From Nonomuraea angiospora (GTDB lineage: Bacteria; Actinomycetota; Actinomycetes; Streptosporangiales; Streptosporangiaceae), in contig NZ_JADBEK010000001.1 of NCBI RefSeq assembly GCF_014873145.1, positions 12,028,001-12,092,000 of the forward strand: a DNA stretch of 64,000 nucleotides, given 5' to 3'. Below, one piece after another: positions 8,594 to 16,391 of the stretch. Within the stretch, counting starts at the first letter, position 1. Each line of letters begins with the position of its first letter. Under the pieces are notes generated by a model that saw only the letters and a list, made by a program, of their open reading frames with translations, was not told where the DNA came from and did no database searches. Made by a program: the position numbers and the translations under genes.

Positions 8594-10951
8594 ATGAGCG
8601 ACTCGGCCCGCATCGTGATCATCGGTGGCGGGGTGGGCGGCGCGTCCGTCGCCTACCACCTCACCCAACTCGGCGAACGCGACGTCGTCCTGCTGGAGCG
8701 GGACGAGCTCACCAGCGGCTCCACCTTCCACTCGGCGGGCCTGGTCGGCCAGCTGCGCGCCGATCCCACCCTGACCCGCATGAACCAGTACTCCGTCGAG
8801 CTCTACCGCACCCTCGACGCCGGCTGGACGGAGTGCGGCGGCATCAAGCTGGCCTCCACGCCCGAGCGCATGGCCGAGATCCGCCGGCAGATCGGCTGGG
8901 CGCGGACGTTCGGGCTGCCGCTGGAGGAGATCTCGGTGGCCGAGGCCGTCGAGCTGTTCCCGCTCATGGACCCCGAGGGCGTCGTGGGCGCCGCGTACCT
9001 GCCCACGGACGGGCAGATCGACCCCTCGCAGCTCTGCTACGCCCTGGCCCAGCGGGCCCGCGAGGGCGGGGCGATGATCCGTACCCATACCAGGGTGCTC
9101 GGCATCACGACGGCGAACGGCCGCGTCACCGGCGTGCGCACCGACCAGGGGGACATCGACTGCGAGATCGTGGTCAACTGCGGCGGGATGTTCGCGGCCG
9201 AGCTCGGCCGCATGGCCGGGGTGCGGATCCCGATCGTGCCCATGTCGCACCAGTACGTGGTGACCGACGCCTTCCACGACCGCACGGGGCTGCCCACGCT
9301 GCGCGACCCCGACCTGCTCGTCTACTACCGGCAGGAGGTGCAGGGGCTGGTCATGGGCGGGTACGAGCGCACCTGCGCGCCCTGGACGGCCGGCCCGAAC
9401 TCCTTCGACGCCGTCCCCGCGGACTTCAACGGCCGCCTCCTGTCCGAAGATTGGCCGAGATTTGAGGAAATTTCGGATAATTCCCGGATCCGGGTGCCTG
9501 CGATGGCCGACGTCGGCATCCGCAAGCTGATCAACGGCCCCGAGGCGTTCACCCCCGACAACGAGTTCTGCCTGGGGGAGACGGAGGTCGGCGGGTTCTT
9601 CGTGGCGGCGGGATTCTGCGCGCACGGCATCGCGGGCGCGGGCGGCATCGGCAAGGTGATGGCCGAGTGGATCGTCGAGGGCGAACCCAGCATGGACCTC
9701 TGGCACATGGACATCCGCCGCTTCGGCCGCCAGTACCGCTCGCCGTCGTACACGATCAAGCGGGCCGTCGAGAACTACGAGACGTACTACGACATCCGCT
9801 ACCCCGGCCACGAGCGCTCGGCGGGGCGGCCCCTGCGGCTCTCGCCCGCGTACGGCTGGCACGCCGCCCACGGCGCCGTCTTCGGCGAGAAGTCCGGCTG
9901 GGAACGGGTCAACTACTACGACTCGAACGCGACGGACGAGGGGGAGCGGCCCGGCGGGTGGGCCGGGCGGCTCTGGTCGCCCGCGATCGGCGTCGAGCAC
10001 CGGGCCACGCGCACCACGGCGGGCCTGTTCGACGAGAGCTCGTTCGCGAAGATCGAGGTCTCCGGCCCGGACGCGGCGGACCTGCTGGAATGGGTGTGCG
10101 ACAACCGGGTCGCCCGCGAGGTCGGCGCCGTCACCTACACCCAGGCGCTCAACCGGCGCGGCGGCATCGAGTGCGACTTCACCGTGACCAGGCGGGGCGA
10201 GCAGGAGTTCCTGATCGTCACCGGCACCGCGTTCGGCTCGCACGACCTGGGCTGGCTGCGCAAGCAGGCCGCGCGCACCGGCGCGACGGCCAGGATCGCC
10301 GACGTCACCGGCCAGTACGCGTGCTTCGCCCTGTGGGGCCCGCGCGCCCCCGAGATCATCGCCGGGCTCACGCCCGACCCGATGGACTTCCCGTTCATGT
10401 CGTCGCGGGAGATCACCGTGGGGGACGTGCCGGTGCTGGCGCTGCGGGTCACGTTCGTGGGGGAGATGGGCTGGGAGCTCTACTGCTCCACCGAGTACGG
10501 GCTGGGGCTGTGGCAGGAGCTGTGGCGGGCGGGGGAGCCGTACGGGCTGGTGGCCGGCGGCTACCGGGCCATCGACAGCCTGCGGCTGGAGAAGGGCTAC
10601 CGGGTGTGGGGCGCGGACATCGGGCCCGAGACGACGCCGTACGAGGCGGGGCTGGGGTTCTGCGTCAAGACGGACAAGGACTTCCTCGGCAGGGACGCCC
10701 TGGACCCGGCGCCCGAGCGGCGGCTGCGGTGCGTGACGCTGCGCGACCCGCGCGCCGTCGCGCTCGGCAACGAGCCCGTACGGCTGGACGGGCAGGTCGT
10801 GGCCCGGGTCACCTCGGGCGGCTACGGCTACACCGCGAAGGAGTCGATCGCCTACGCCTACCTGCCGGTCGGGCCCGGGGCCCAGGTCGAGATCGAGGTC
10901 GAGGGCGCCTGGGTGCCGGGCGTCGTGGTCAAGAGCCCCGTGGTCCCGTGA
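8594..10951 (+). CDS. FAD-dependent dimethylglycine/sarcosine dehydrogenase-like protein with GcvT domain
   Basis: A 785-residue cytosolic flavoprotein of the DMGDH/SARDH architecture. The DAO fold comes first (IVIIGGGVGGASVAYHL at 7-23; then GSTFHSAGLVGQLR, the region of covalent flavin attachment in relatives). A FAO_M linker follows, then a folate-binding aminomethyltransferase (GcvT) domain from about 430 and its C-terminal barrel (FLGRDAL, then EPVRLDGQVVARVTSGGYG). These enzymes oxidatively demethylate N-methylglycines and pass the one-carbon unit to tetrahydrofolate. The ATG at 8594 was chosen because the Rossmann strand begins there. A short AT-rich codon patch lies at 9444-9486. The end overlaps the convergent GntR gene by 23 bp. 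Confidence 0.9.
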   Translation: MSDSARIVIIGGGVGGASVAYHLTQLGERDVVLLERDELTSGSTFHSAGLVGQLRADPTLTRMNQYSVELYRTLDAGWTECGGIKLASTPERMAEIRRQIGWARTFGLPLEEISVAEAVELFPLMDPEGVVGAAYLPTDGQIDPSQLCYALAQRAREGGAMIRTHTRVLGITTANGRVTGVRTDQGDIDCEIVVNCGGMFAAELGRMAGVRIPIVPMSHQYVVTDAFHDRTGLPTLRDPDLLVYYRQEVQGLVMGGYERTCAPWTAGPNSFDAVPADFNGRLLSEDWPRFEEISDNSRIRVPAMADVGIRKLINGPEAFTPDNEFCLGETEVGGFFVAAGFCAHGIAGAGGIGKVMAEWIVEGEPSMDLWHMDIRRFGRQYRSPSYTIKRAVENYETYYDIRYPGHERSAGRPLRLSPAYGWHAAHGAVFGEKSGWERVNYYDSNATDEGERPGGWAGRLWSPAIGVEHRATRTTAGLFDESSFAKIEVSGPDAADLLEWVCDNRVAREVGAVTYTQALNRRGGIECDFTVTRRGEQEFLIVTGTAFGSHDLGWLRKQAARTGATARIADVTGQYACFALWGPRAPEIIAGLTPDPMDFPFMSSREITVGDVPVLALRVTFVGEMGWELYCSTEYGLGLWQELWRAGEPYGLVAGGYRAIDSLRLEKGYRVWGADIGPETTPYEAGLGFCVKTDKDFLGRDALDPAPERRLRCVTLRDPRAVALGNEPVRLDGQVVARVTSGGYGYTAKESIAYAYLPVGPGAQVEIEVEGAWVPGVVVKSPVVP

Positions 10952-11687
10952 CGCCGCTGCGTACCGAGATCCGGACCCGGTCGGGACGGAACAGGTCCCG
11001 GGCGAACTCCACCGGCGTGCCGTCACCCGCGTAGGCGGTGCGCTCGATGAGCATGAGCGGCGTGCCGGGCGCGATGCCCAGCTCGGCGGCCTCCGCCGGG
11101 CGGGCGATCACCGGGGCCAGGTGCTCGACCGCCGTACGCGGCTCCAGGTCGTAGCGGGCGGCCAGCAGGGCGTAGAGGGAGCCGGTGAGGTCCTGGTCGA
11201 GGAAGCCGGGCAGGGGCGGGAACCAGGAGCGCTCCAGCGCCACCGGCGACAGCCCGGCCGAGCGAACCCTGGCCACCTCGTGCGCCGGCGAGCCCTCCTC
11301 CACCTCCAGCCCCGCGGCCACCGCCCGCGGGGCGGGCACGGTCGCCGCCGTCAGGACCCGCGCCTCGGCCCGCAGGTGGGCCCGCCGCATCTGCTCGGTG
11401 AACCCGGCCAGCCCGGTCAGGTCGCACTCGATGCGCGGCTCGGCCACGAACGCGCCGCCCGACCTGCCGGGCACCCTGACCAGCACGCCGTCGCGCTCCA
11501 GGGTGGCCAGCGCCTGCCTGAGCGTCATCCTGCTCACGCCCAGCCGCCCGGCCAGCTCCCGCTCGCCGGGCAGCCGGTCGCCCGGCTCCATCTCGCCGCT
11601 GGAGATCGACTCGAGCAGCCACCGCTCGATCTGCACGTGCGCGGGGACTCCCGTGCCACGCTCCAGCTCCGGCGGTGTCCCGACCAC
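10929..11687 (-). CDS. GntR family regulator with UTRA domain
   Basis: A 252-residue regulator of the HutC subfamily. The N-terminal winged helix (about 15-80) shows IERWLLESISSGEMEPGDRLP and the recognition-helix segment VSRMTLRQALATLERDGVLVR. The UTRA effector domain (about 95-240) ends with PGTPLMLIERTAYAGDGTPV and EFARDLFRPDR. Such proteins release DNA on binding a small metabolite. The GTG at 11687 is the likely start because the upstream extension has no family resemblance. Its 3' end overlaps the flavoprotein gene by 23 bp. The GGTCTAGACC site at 8553 is a plausible target. Confidence 0.9.
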   Translation of the reverse strand: MVGTPPELERGTGVPAHVQIERWLLESISSGEMEPGDRLPGERELAGRLGVSRMTLRQALATLERDGVLVRVPGRSGGAFVAEPRIECDLTGLAGFTEQMRRAHLRAEARVLTAATVPAPRAVAAGLEVEEGSPAHEVARVRSAGLSPVALERSWFPPLPGFLDQDLTGSLYALLAARYDLEPRTAVEHLAPVIARPAEAAELGIAPGTPLMLIERTAYAGDGTPVEFARDLFRPDRVRISVRSGVTGPRGS

Positions 11688-11914
11688 ACGCGCATCTTGG
11701 CATGGGTTTCGACGTGAATGCCAAATGTGCCCACGGCCCAGGGTCGGGGTCCCTTGGAGGAGGGAGGGGCGTGGCTCGGGCCCGTTGGGGTTTCGAGCGC
11801 CGACCGTGGCTGGGGTCCCCTGGGGGAGGGGCGTGGCGCGGGCCGTTGGGGTGGCGGGTGCCGTCTGGGGCTGGGGGGTCCTTGGGGTGGCGGGGACGGT
11901 GGGTGGGATGCGGG
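11688..11914. other. Intergenic region with a GC-rich imperfect duplication
   Basis: No gene. About 11740-11800 (GGGGTCCCTTGGAGGAGG and following) is repeated in diverged form at about 11814-11870 (GGGGTCCCCTGGGGGAGG and following), each ending in CCGTTGGGG. A further GGGGTCCTTGGGGTGGCG follows. This may be the 3' untranslated end of the sugar ABC operon. Confidence 0.5.
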
Positions 11915-12736
11915 TCAGCCCTTGATGGCGCCCTGGGTGATCCCGCTGACGAAGCTGCGCTGGAAGATGAGATAGACGACCACGATCGGGGCGATGACGA
12001 TCAAGCAGGCCGCCGCCAGCAACGGGATGTCCGTCGTGTACTGGCCGACGAAGAGCCCCAGCCCGCTCGGTGCGGTGCGCCGGTCCGGGTCCTGCATCAT
12101 GACCAGCACCAGCATGAACTGGTTCCACGACCACATGAAGTAGAGCACCGACAGCGTGGTGACCGCGGGCCACGAGATGGGCAGCAGCACCCGCGCCAGC
12201 ACCACGAGGTCGCGGGCGCCGTCGATGCGGGCCGCCTCGACGAGCTCCTCGGGCACGTTCGAGAAGTGCGTCTGCATCCAGTACACCCCGAACGGCATGA
12301 ACAGCGCCGCCTCGGCCAGGATGACGCCGACGTAGGAGTTGGTGAGGCCGACCTCGCGCAGGTTGAAGTAGAGCGCCACCACGATGACCTCGATCGGCAG
12401 CGTGAGCCCCATCACGAACCCGAACGACAGCGTCCGGTGCCCCCACACCTTGAGGATCGCCAGCCCGAACCCGGCGAGCGTGGCCATCGCCACCGCGAGC
12501 GGCACCACGAAGAGCGCGATCAGCACGCTCGAACGCATGAGGTTGGTGAAGTTGCCCCGCTCCCAGGCGAGCGCGAAGGTCTCCCACGACCACCGGTCCG
12601 GGATGCTCAGCCCGTCGAGCTGCGAGCCCGAAGGGTGCAGGGCGGCCAGGACGATGCCCGCGAAGGGCACCAGCACCATCACCGCCAGCAGGACGAGCAC
12701 TCCGTACCGGACACTGACACCGCCGAGCGTTCTCAA
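11915..12736 (-). CDS. Carbohydrate ABC transporter permease (CUT1, MalG-type)
   Basis: A 273-residue inner-membrane permease with six predicted helices. The EAA loop that docks the ATPase reads EELVEAARIDGARD, followed by VLLPISWPAV. It is the last gene of the ROK/SBP/permease set and overlaps the partner permease by 4 bp. No ATPase gene is in the locus; CUT1 systems of actinomycetes often share one MsiK ATPase. The adjacent GH89, MurQ and kinase genes suggest an amino-sugar oligosaccharide as cargo. Confidence 0.93.
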   Translation of the reverse strand: MRTLGGVSVRYGVLVLLAVMVLVPFAGIVLAALHPSGSQLDGLSIPDRWSWETFALAWERGNFTNLMRSSVLIALFVVPLAVAMATLAGFGLAILKVWGHRTLSFGFVMGLTLPIEVIVVALYFNLREVGLTNSYVGVILAEAALFMPFGVYWMQTHFSNVPEELVEAARIDGARDLVVLARVLLPISWPAVTTLSVLYFMWSWNQFMLVLVMMQDPDRRTAPSGLGLFVGQYTTDIPLLAAACLIVIAPIVVVYLIFQRSFVSGITQGAIKG

Positions 12737-13683
12737 CTCTGATCATCCCTGGTGAAGTATCGGACGGCGCTCACGACGGCGACCACGATCACGGTCAGCA
12801 CGACCGCGAGCGCGCTGGCGCCGCCGATGTCGCCCTCGTTGAAGGCCAGCCGGTAGACGAGCAGGCCGGGCACGTTGGTCTGCCCCGCCGGGCCGCCGTT
12901 CGTGGTGACGAAGACGAGGTCGAAGCTGGCCAGCGCGGCGATCGTGGTGATGACGCCGGCGACCGTGATCTCCCTGCGCACCCCGGGCACGGTGACGTGC
13001 CGGAACTGCCGGAACGCCCCCGCTCCGTCGAGCCGGGCCGCCTCGTACAGGGACGGGTCGATCTTCTGCGCGCCGGCCAGGAAGAGCATCATGCACAACC
13101 CGCTCATCACCCACGTCCCGATGAGGCCGAGCGCGATCAGCGCCAGGCCGTAGTCGCCCAGCCAGGCGCGGGTGATCGACCCCAGCCCCACCAGGTCGAG
13201 GAACTGGTTGACGACGCCGGACTCGCCGTAGAGCCAGCGCCAGGTGATGCCGACGGCGACGAGCGGCAGCACCTGGGGGAGGAAGAAGATGATCCGGAAG
13301 AACGTCATGCCCCGGCGCACCTTGCCCATCAGGAGCGCCGTCATGAGCAGCCCGACCGCGATGGGGATGACCGAGAAGAAGACGATCAGCGCGAGGCTGT
13401 GCAGGATGGCCTCATACAGCGCTGAATCACGAAAAATCTTGATGTAGTTGGAGAAACCGGCCCAGACCGGCGGCAGGATGCCGTCCCAGGTCAGGAACGA
13501 CAGGCGGAGCGTGTTCAGCGCCGGCCAGATGGCGAAGCCCAGGTAGACCGCCAGCGCGGGCAGCACGTACAGCCAGCCGCGCGCCCGCCCCCTCCGGCGC
13601 GGAGGCCCGGCGGCCGCCCGCCCCCCGCCGCGGGCCGGGGCGGCCCGCGGCGGGGAGACGGCCGGGCTCAGCTCACGAGCCAT
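12733..13683 (-). CDS. Carbohydrate ABC transporter permease (CUT1, MalF-type)
   Basis: A 316-residue permease. A basic, Pro/Ala/Arg-rich cytosolic N terminus of about 35 residues precedes the first helix (WLYVLPALAVYLGFAIWPAL). The EAA loop is PSLYEAARLDGAGAFRQFRH. Six helices are expected. Its start overlaps the end of the solute-binding-protein gene by 11 bp and its end overlaps the MalG-type gene by 4 bp, so the three are co-translated. An AT-rich codon patch lies at 13421-13457. Confidence 0.93.
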   Translation of the reverse strand: MARELSPAVSPPRAAPARGGGRAAAGPPRRRGRARGWLYVLPALAVYLGFAIWPALNTLRLSFLTWDGILPPVWAGFSNYIKIFRDSALYEAILHSLALIVFFSVIPIAVGLLMTALLMGKVRRGMTFFRIIFFLPQVLPLVAVGITWRWLYGESGVVNQFLDLVGLGSITRAWLGDYGLALIALGLIGTWVMSGLCMMLFLAGAQKIDPSLYEAARLDGAGAFRQFRHVTVPGVRREITVAGVITTIAALASFDLVFVTTNGGPAGQTNVPGLLVYRLAFNEGDIGGASALAVVLTVIVVAVVSAVRYFTRDDQS

Positions 13684-14983
13684 GATGGGCGTCCCACGAC
13701 TCCTGCAGGGACTTCAGGAAGGCGTCGGGGGTCATCTTGTCGCTGATCAGGCCCTGGATGCCGGGAGTCAGCTTGTCGATCATGCCGGGGGAGGCGAAGT
13801 CGGGGAACGGGACGATCCCGTTGCCCTGCGCCACCGGCGCGAAGACGCCCGCGATGTCGCCGCGCAGCCCCGTGGCGCCCAGGTCGGCCTTGGTGTCGAC
13901 GGGCATGAACCCGCCGTCGAACTCGATCTTCGCCGCCTCCGGCGAGCTGAGGTAGTCGAGGAACGCCGCGGCGACGTTGGGGTTCTTCGACTTCGACGAG
14001 ATGGCGTACGCGACGCTGGCGCCCGAGGCGACCTTCGCGGGCTCGCCCGACGGGGTGGGCATGAGGAAGAAGCCGACGTCGTCCTTCATCTCGGTCTCCA
14101 GGGTGGAGGCCGCCCAGTTGCCGGTGATCAGGAACGCGCTGCCGCCCTTGGCGAAGCTCGCCAGCGCGTCGGCGTCGGCCGTGGCGCTCGCCCCGGCGGA
14201 GATGTAACCCTTCTTCGCCCAGTCGGTCAGCGTCTGCGTGGCCTTCGACGCGGCCGGGTTCACGATCGTCGCGCCCGGCTTGCCGTACACCCACGACCGG
14301 TAGTCGTTGACGTCGCCGGTCACGTTGAGCAGGGCGTTCCACAGGTGGAACCCGCCGACCTGGAGCGCGCCGTTGCTCAGCGGCGTCTGGCCGGCGTCCT
14401 TGGCCTTCTGCATCGCGGCCTCGAACTCGGCCAGCGTCTTCGGCGCCTGCTTCACGATCTTCTTGTTGTAGAAGACGCCGAGCACCGAGAGCCCGCCGGG
14501 CACCGCGTACAGGCTGCCGGTCCCGAACTGCTTGGCCGACTTGTCGGAGCTGAGGACCTCGAGGCTGGCCGGCGGGAACTTGGTGGTCCAGCCGTAGGCC
14601 TTGGACCACGGGCTCAGGTCGAGGATGAGACCGGCCGGGACCAGGGAGTTCATCGCGCCCGGGTTGTACTGGGCGATGTCCGGCGCCGAGTCGGACGACA
14701 TCGCCAGCTTGATGGACTTGATGTAGTCGTTGAACGGCGTCATCTGGGGCTTGACGGTGACGTTGGGGTGCTTCTTGGTGAAGCCGTCGATGAGCGCCTT
14801 GGTGGGCGGGTCGTTGGTGTAGGCGAGGGTCAGCGTCACCGGGTCGTTCGGAACGGTGGTCGATACGTTGACCTTGGTCGCCGTACTTCCCCCCGAACTG
14901 CTGGCGCCCGCGCAGGCCGTCAGCGCGAACGCCGTCGTGACGCTGAGCGCCGCGACCGCCGCGCGCCGGGCTGGTCTCGTCAT
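13673..14983 (-). CDS. Extracellular sugar-binding lipoprotein (CUT1)
   Basis: A 436-residue solute-binding protein. The lipoprotein signal peptide has lipobox LTAC near residue 24 (RRAAVAALSVTTAFALTAC), followed by a Ser/Gly/Thr linker and a family 1 binding fold (VTLTLAYTNDPPTKALIDGF, then KKHPNVTVKPQ, then APDIAQYNPG). It would present a sugar to the two permeases downstream. The ATG at 14983 is set by the signal peptide. The ROK gene lies 68 bp upstream on the same strand, so the ROK-SBP-permease genes can form one transcript. Confidence 0.92.
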   Translation of the reverse strand: MTRPARRAAVAALSVTTAFALTACAGASSSGGSTATKVNVSTTVPNDPVTLTLAYTNDPPTKALIDGFTKKHPNVTVKPQMTPFNDYIKSIKLAMSSDSAPDIAQYNPGAMNSLVPAGLILDLSPWSKAYGWTTKFPPASLEVLSSDKSAKQFGTGSLYAVPGGLSVLGVFYNKKIVKQAPKTLAEFEAAMQKAKDAGQTPLSNGALQVGGFHLWNALLNVTGDVNDYRSWVYGKPGATIVNPAASKATQTLTDWAKKGYISAGASATADADALASFAKGGSAFLITGNWAASTLETEMKDDVGFFLMPTPSGEPAKVASGASVAYAISSKSKNPNVAAAFLDYLSSPEAAKIEFDGGFMPVDTKADLGATGLRGDIAGVFAPVAQGNGIVPFPDFASPGMIDKLTPGIQGLISDKMTPDAFLKSLQESWDAHHGS

Positions 14984-15051
14984 GCGTGTGACCTCTCTCC
15001 TCAATCGGGTGGGTGGCGTCTTGTCCTCAAGGCCCTCATGGCGGCCGGTCC

Positions 15052-16305
15052 TCATCCGGCCGAGCCCGGTCTGACCAGGCCGAACCTGGTCCGTTCGATC
15101 TCGTCCAGCGAGTGCAGCAGCGCCCCGTGGACGACCGCGTCCTCCTGGAGCGCCGAGACCTCCAGCGCCGGCTGGTTCAGCGGCTCGCCGGAAAGGTGCC
15201 GCCGGAGCGCCGCGAGCAGCGTCTCGCCGCATCTGGCCAGTGGCCCGCCGATGACGACGAGGCGCGGGTTGAGGATCGCCCGGATCACGGTGATCCCCTT
15301 GGCGAAGCGGCGGGCCACCACGTCGAGCGCCTCCAGCGCCGCCGGTTCGCCGCCGGCGACGGCGTCCAGCACGGCCTCGAGCGCGTGCTCTCCCGCGGCC
15401 TCGATCCGGGCCAGGAGCGCGGCGTCGGCGGCGCGTCCGGCCGCGGCCGTGGCCTGGCGTACGAGCTCCGCGCCGCCGACCCGGTCCTCGAACGGGCCCA
15501 GGCCCTGCGGATGGCGGGGGGCCGAGGGGCCGTCGGTGAACAGGTCGAGGAAGCCCACGTCACCGGCGTCGTTGGAGGCGCCGCGGTAGAGCTCGCCGTT
15601 CAGCACGATACCGGCGCCGACCCGCTCGCCCCAGTGGATCATCACCAGGGAGTCCTCGCGCCGCTCCGCGTCGCGCCACCGCTCGCCCTGCGTGGCCAGC
15701 TTGACGTCGTTGTCCAGGTAGACGGGGCAGCCGAGCGCCTGCGTCAGCCGGCGGACGAGGAGGTCGCCGGCCAGGCCGGGCATGCTCGGGATGAGCTTGA
15801 TGACCCCGGCCGCCGGGTCGACGATGCCGGGGGTGCCCACCGAGGCGAACCAGAGGTCGCCGGTCGTGACGCCCGTCGCGCGCAGCGTCCGCTCCACCGT
15901 GGTCAGGAGCGCCTCCACCACCTGGTCGCCGCTCGGGTCCGTGCCGAGCTGCTCCGCGGCTGAGGCCGTCACCGTCCCGGCCAGGTCCGCCAGCGCCACG
16001 CGCACGTCCTGCGGGCTGATCGACAGGCCCAGCACGTGGCCGGCCTCCGCCCGGAACCGTACGAGCTGCGCCGGCCGCCCCGCCCGGGTGGAGTCGCGGT
16101 CAAGGGGACCGAACTCGACGAGCCCTTCGGCGGCCAGGCCGTTGAGCGAGCGGGTGACCGCCTGGCGGGAGAGCCCCACCGACTTGGCCAGCGCCGAGAC
16201 GCTCATGCTGGCCTCGCCCGGCGGCGCGGCCCGCAGCTTGCGCAGGACGGCGGCGGCGTTGACCTCGCGCATGAACTGCGTGCCGGCGGCGACGACCTGC
16301 TCCAT
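15052..16305 (-). CDS. ROK family transcriptional repressor
   Basis: A 417-residue regulator. The winged helix (about 15-75) contains SVSALAKSVGLSRQAVTRSLNGL. The ROK domain has LGLSISPQDVRVALADLAG near residue 95 and YLDNDVKLATQGE in its second half. Two family landmarks are altered: where ROK kinases have GExGH this protein reads GDVGF, and the Cys-rich zinc motif (CxCGxxGC) is not seen. It is therefore probably a sugar-responsive repressor without kinase activity. It faces the GH89 gene across an 86-bp divergent promoter with an AATTA/TAATT repeat, and probably controls both arms of the locus. Confidence 0.88.
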   Translation of the reverse strand: MEQVVAAGTQFMREVNAAAVLRKLRAAPPGEASMSVSALAKSVGLSRQAVTRSLNGLAAEGLVEFGPLDRDSTRAGRPAQLVRFRAEAGHVLGLSISPQDVRVALADLAGTVTASAAEQLGTDPSGDQVVEALLTTVERTLRATGVTTGDLWFASVGTPGIVDPAAGVIKLIPSMPGLAGDLLVRRLTQALGCPVYLDNDVKLATQGERWRDAERREDSLVMIHWGERVGAGIVLNGELYRGASNDAGDVGFLDLFTDGPSAPRHPQGLGPFEDRVGGAELVRQATAAAGRAADAALLARIEAAGEHALEAVLDAVAGGEPAALEALDVVARRFAKGITVIRAILNPRLVVIGGPLARCGETLLAALRRHLSGEPLNQPALEVSALQEDAVVHGALLHSLDEIERTRFGLVRPGSAG

Positions 16306-16345
16306 GCTCTCTCCCTGCGATCGGTTGCCGGTACGCTAGCATATT

Positions 16346-16370
16346 AATTATGGACCGTACGGAACTAATT
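16346..16370. promoter_or_regulatory. Candidate ROK operator between divergent amino-sugar genes
   Basis: AATTA (16346-16350) and TAATT (16366-16370) flank 15 bases containing the palindrome CCGTACGG (16355-16362). This AT-rich dyad is conspicuous in a 70% GC region and lies between the ROK gene and the GH89 gene. Operator function is inferred from position. Confidence 0.45.
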
Positions 16371-16391
16371 CGTCGAGGGGTGTGAGCTGCA

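Noticed and set aside
7607..11026. 1139-codon open frame on the minus strand
   Set aside because: It is the mirror of the GC-rich codons of the flavoprotein gene; low-complexity Arg/Gly/Ala composition and no ribosome site.
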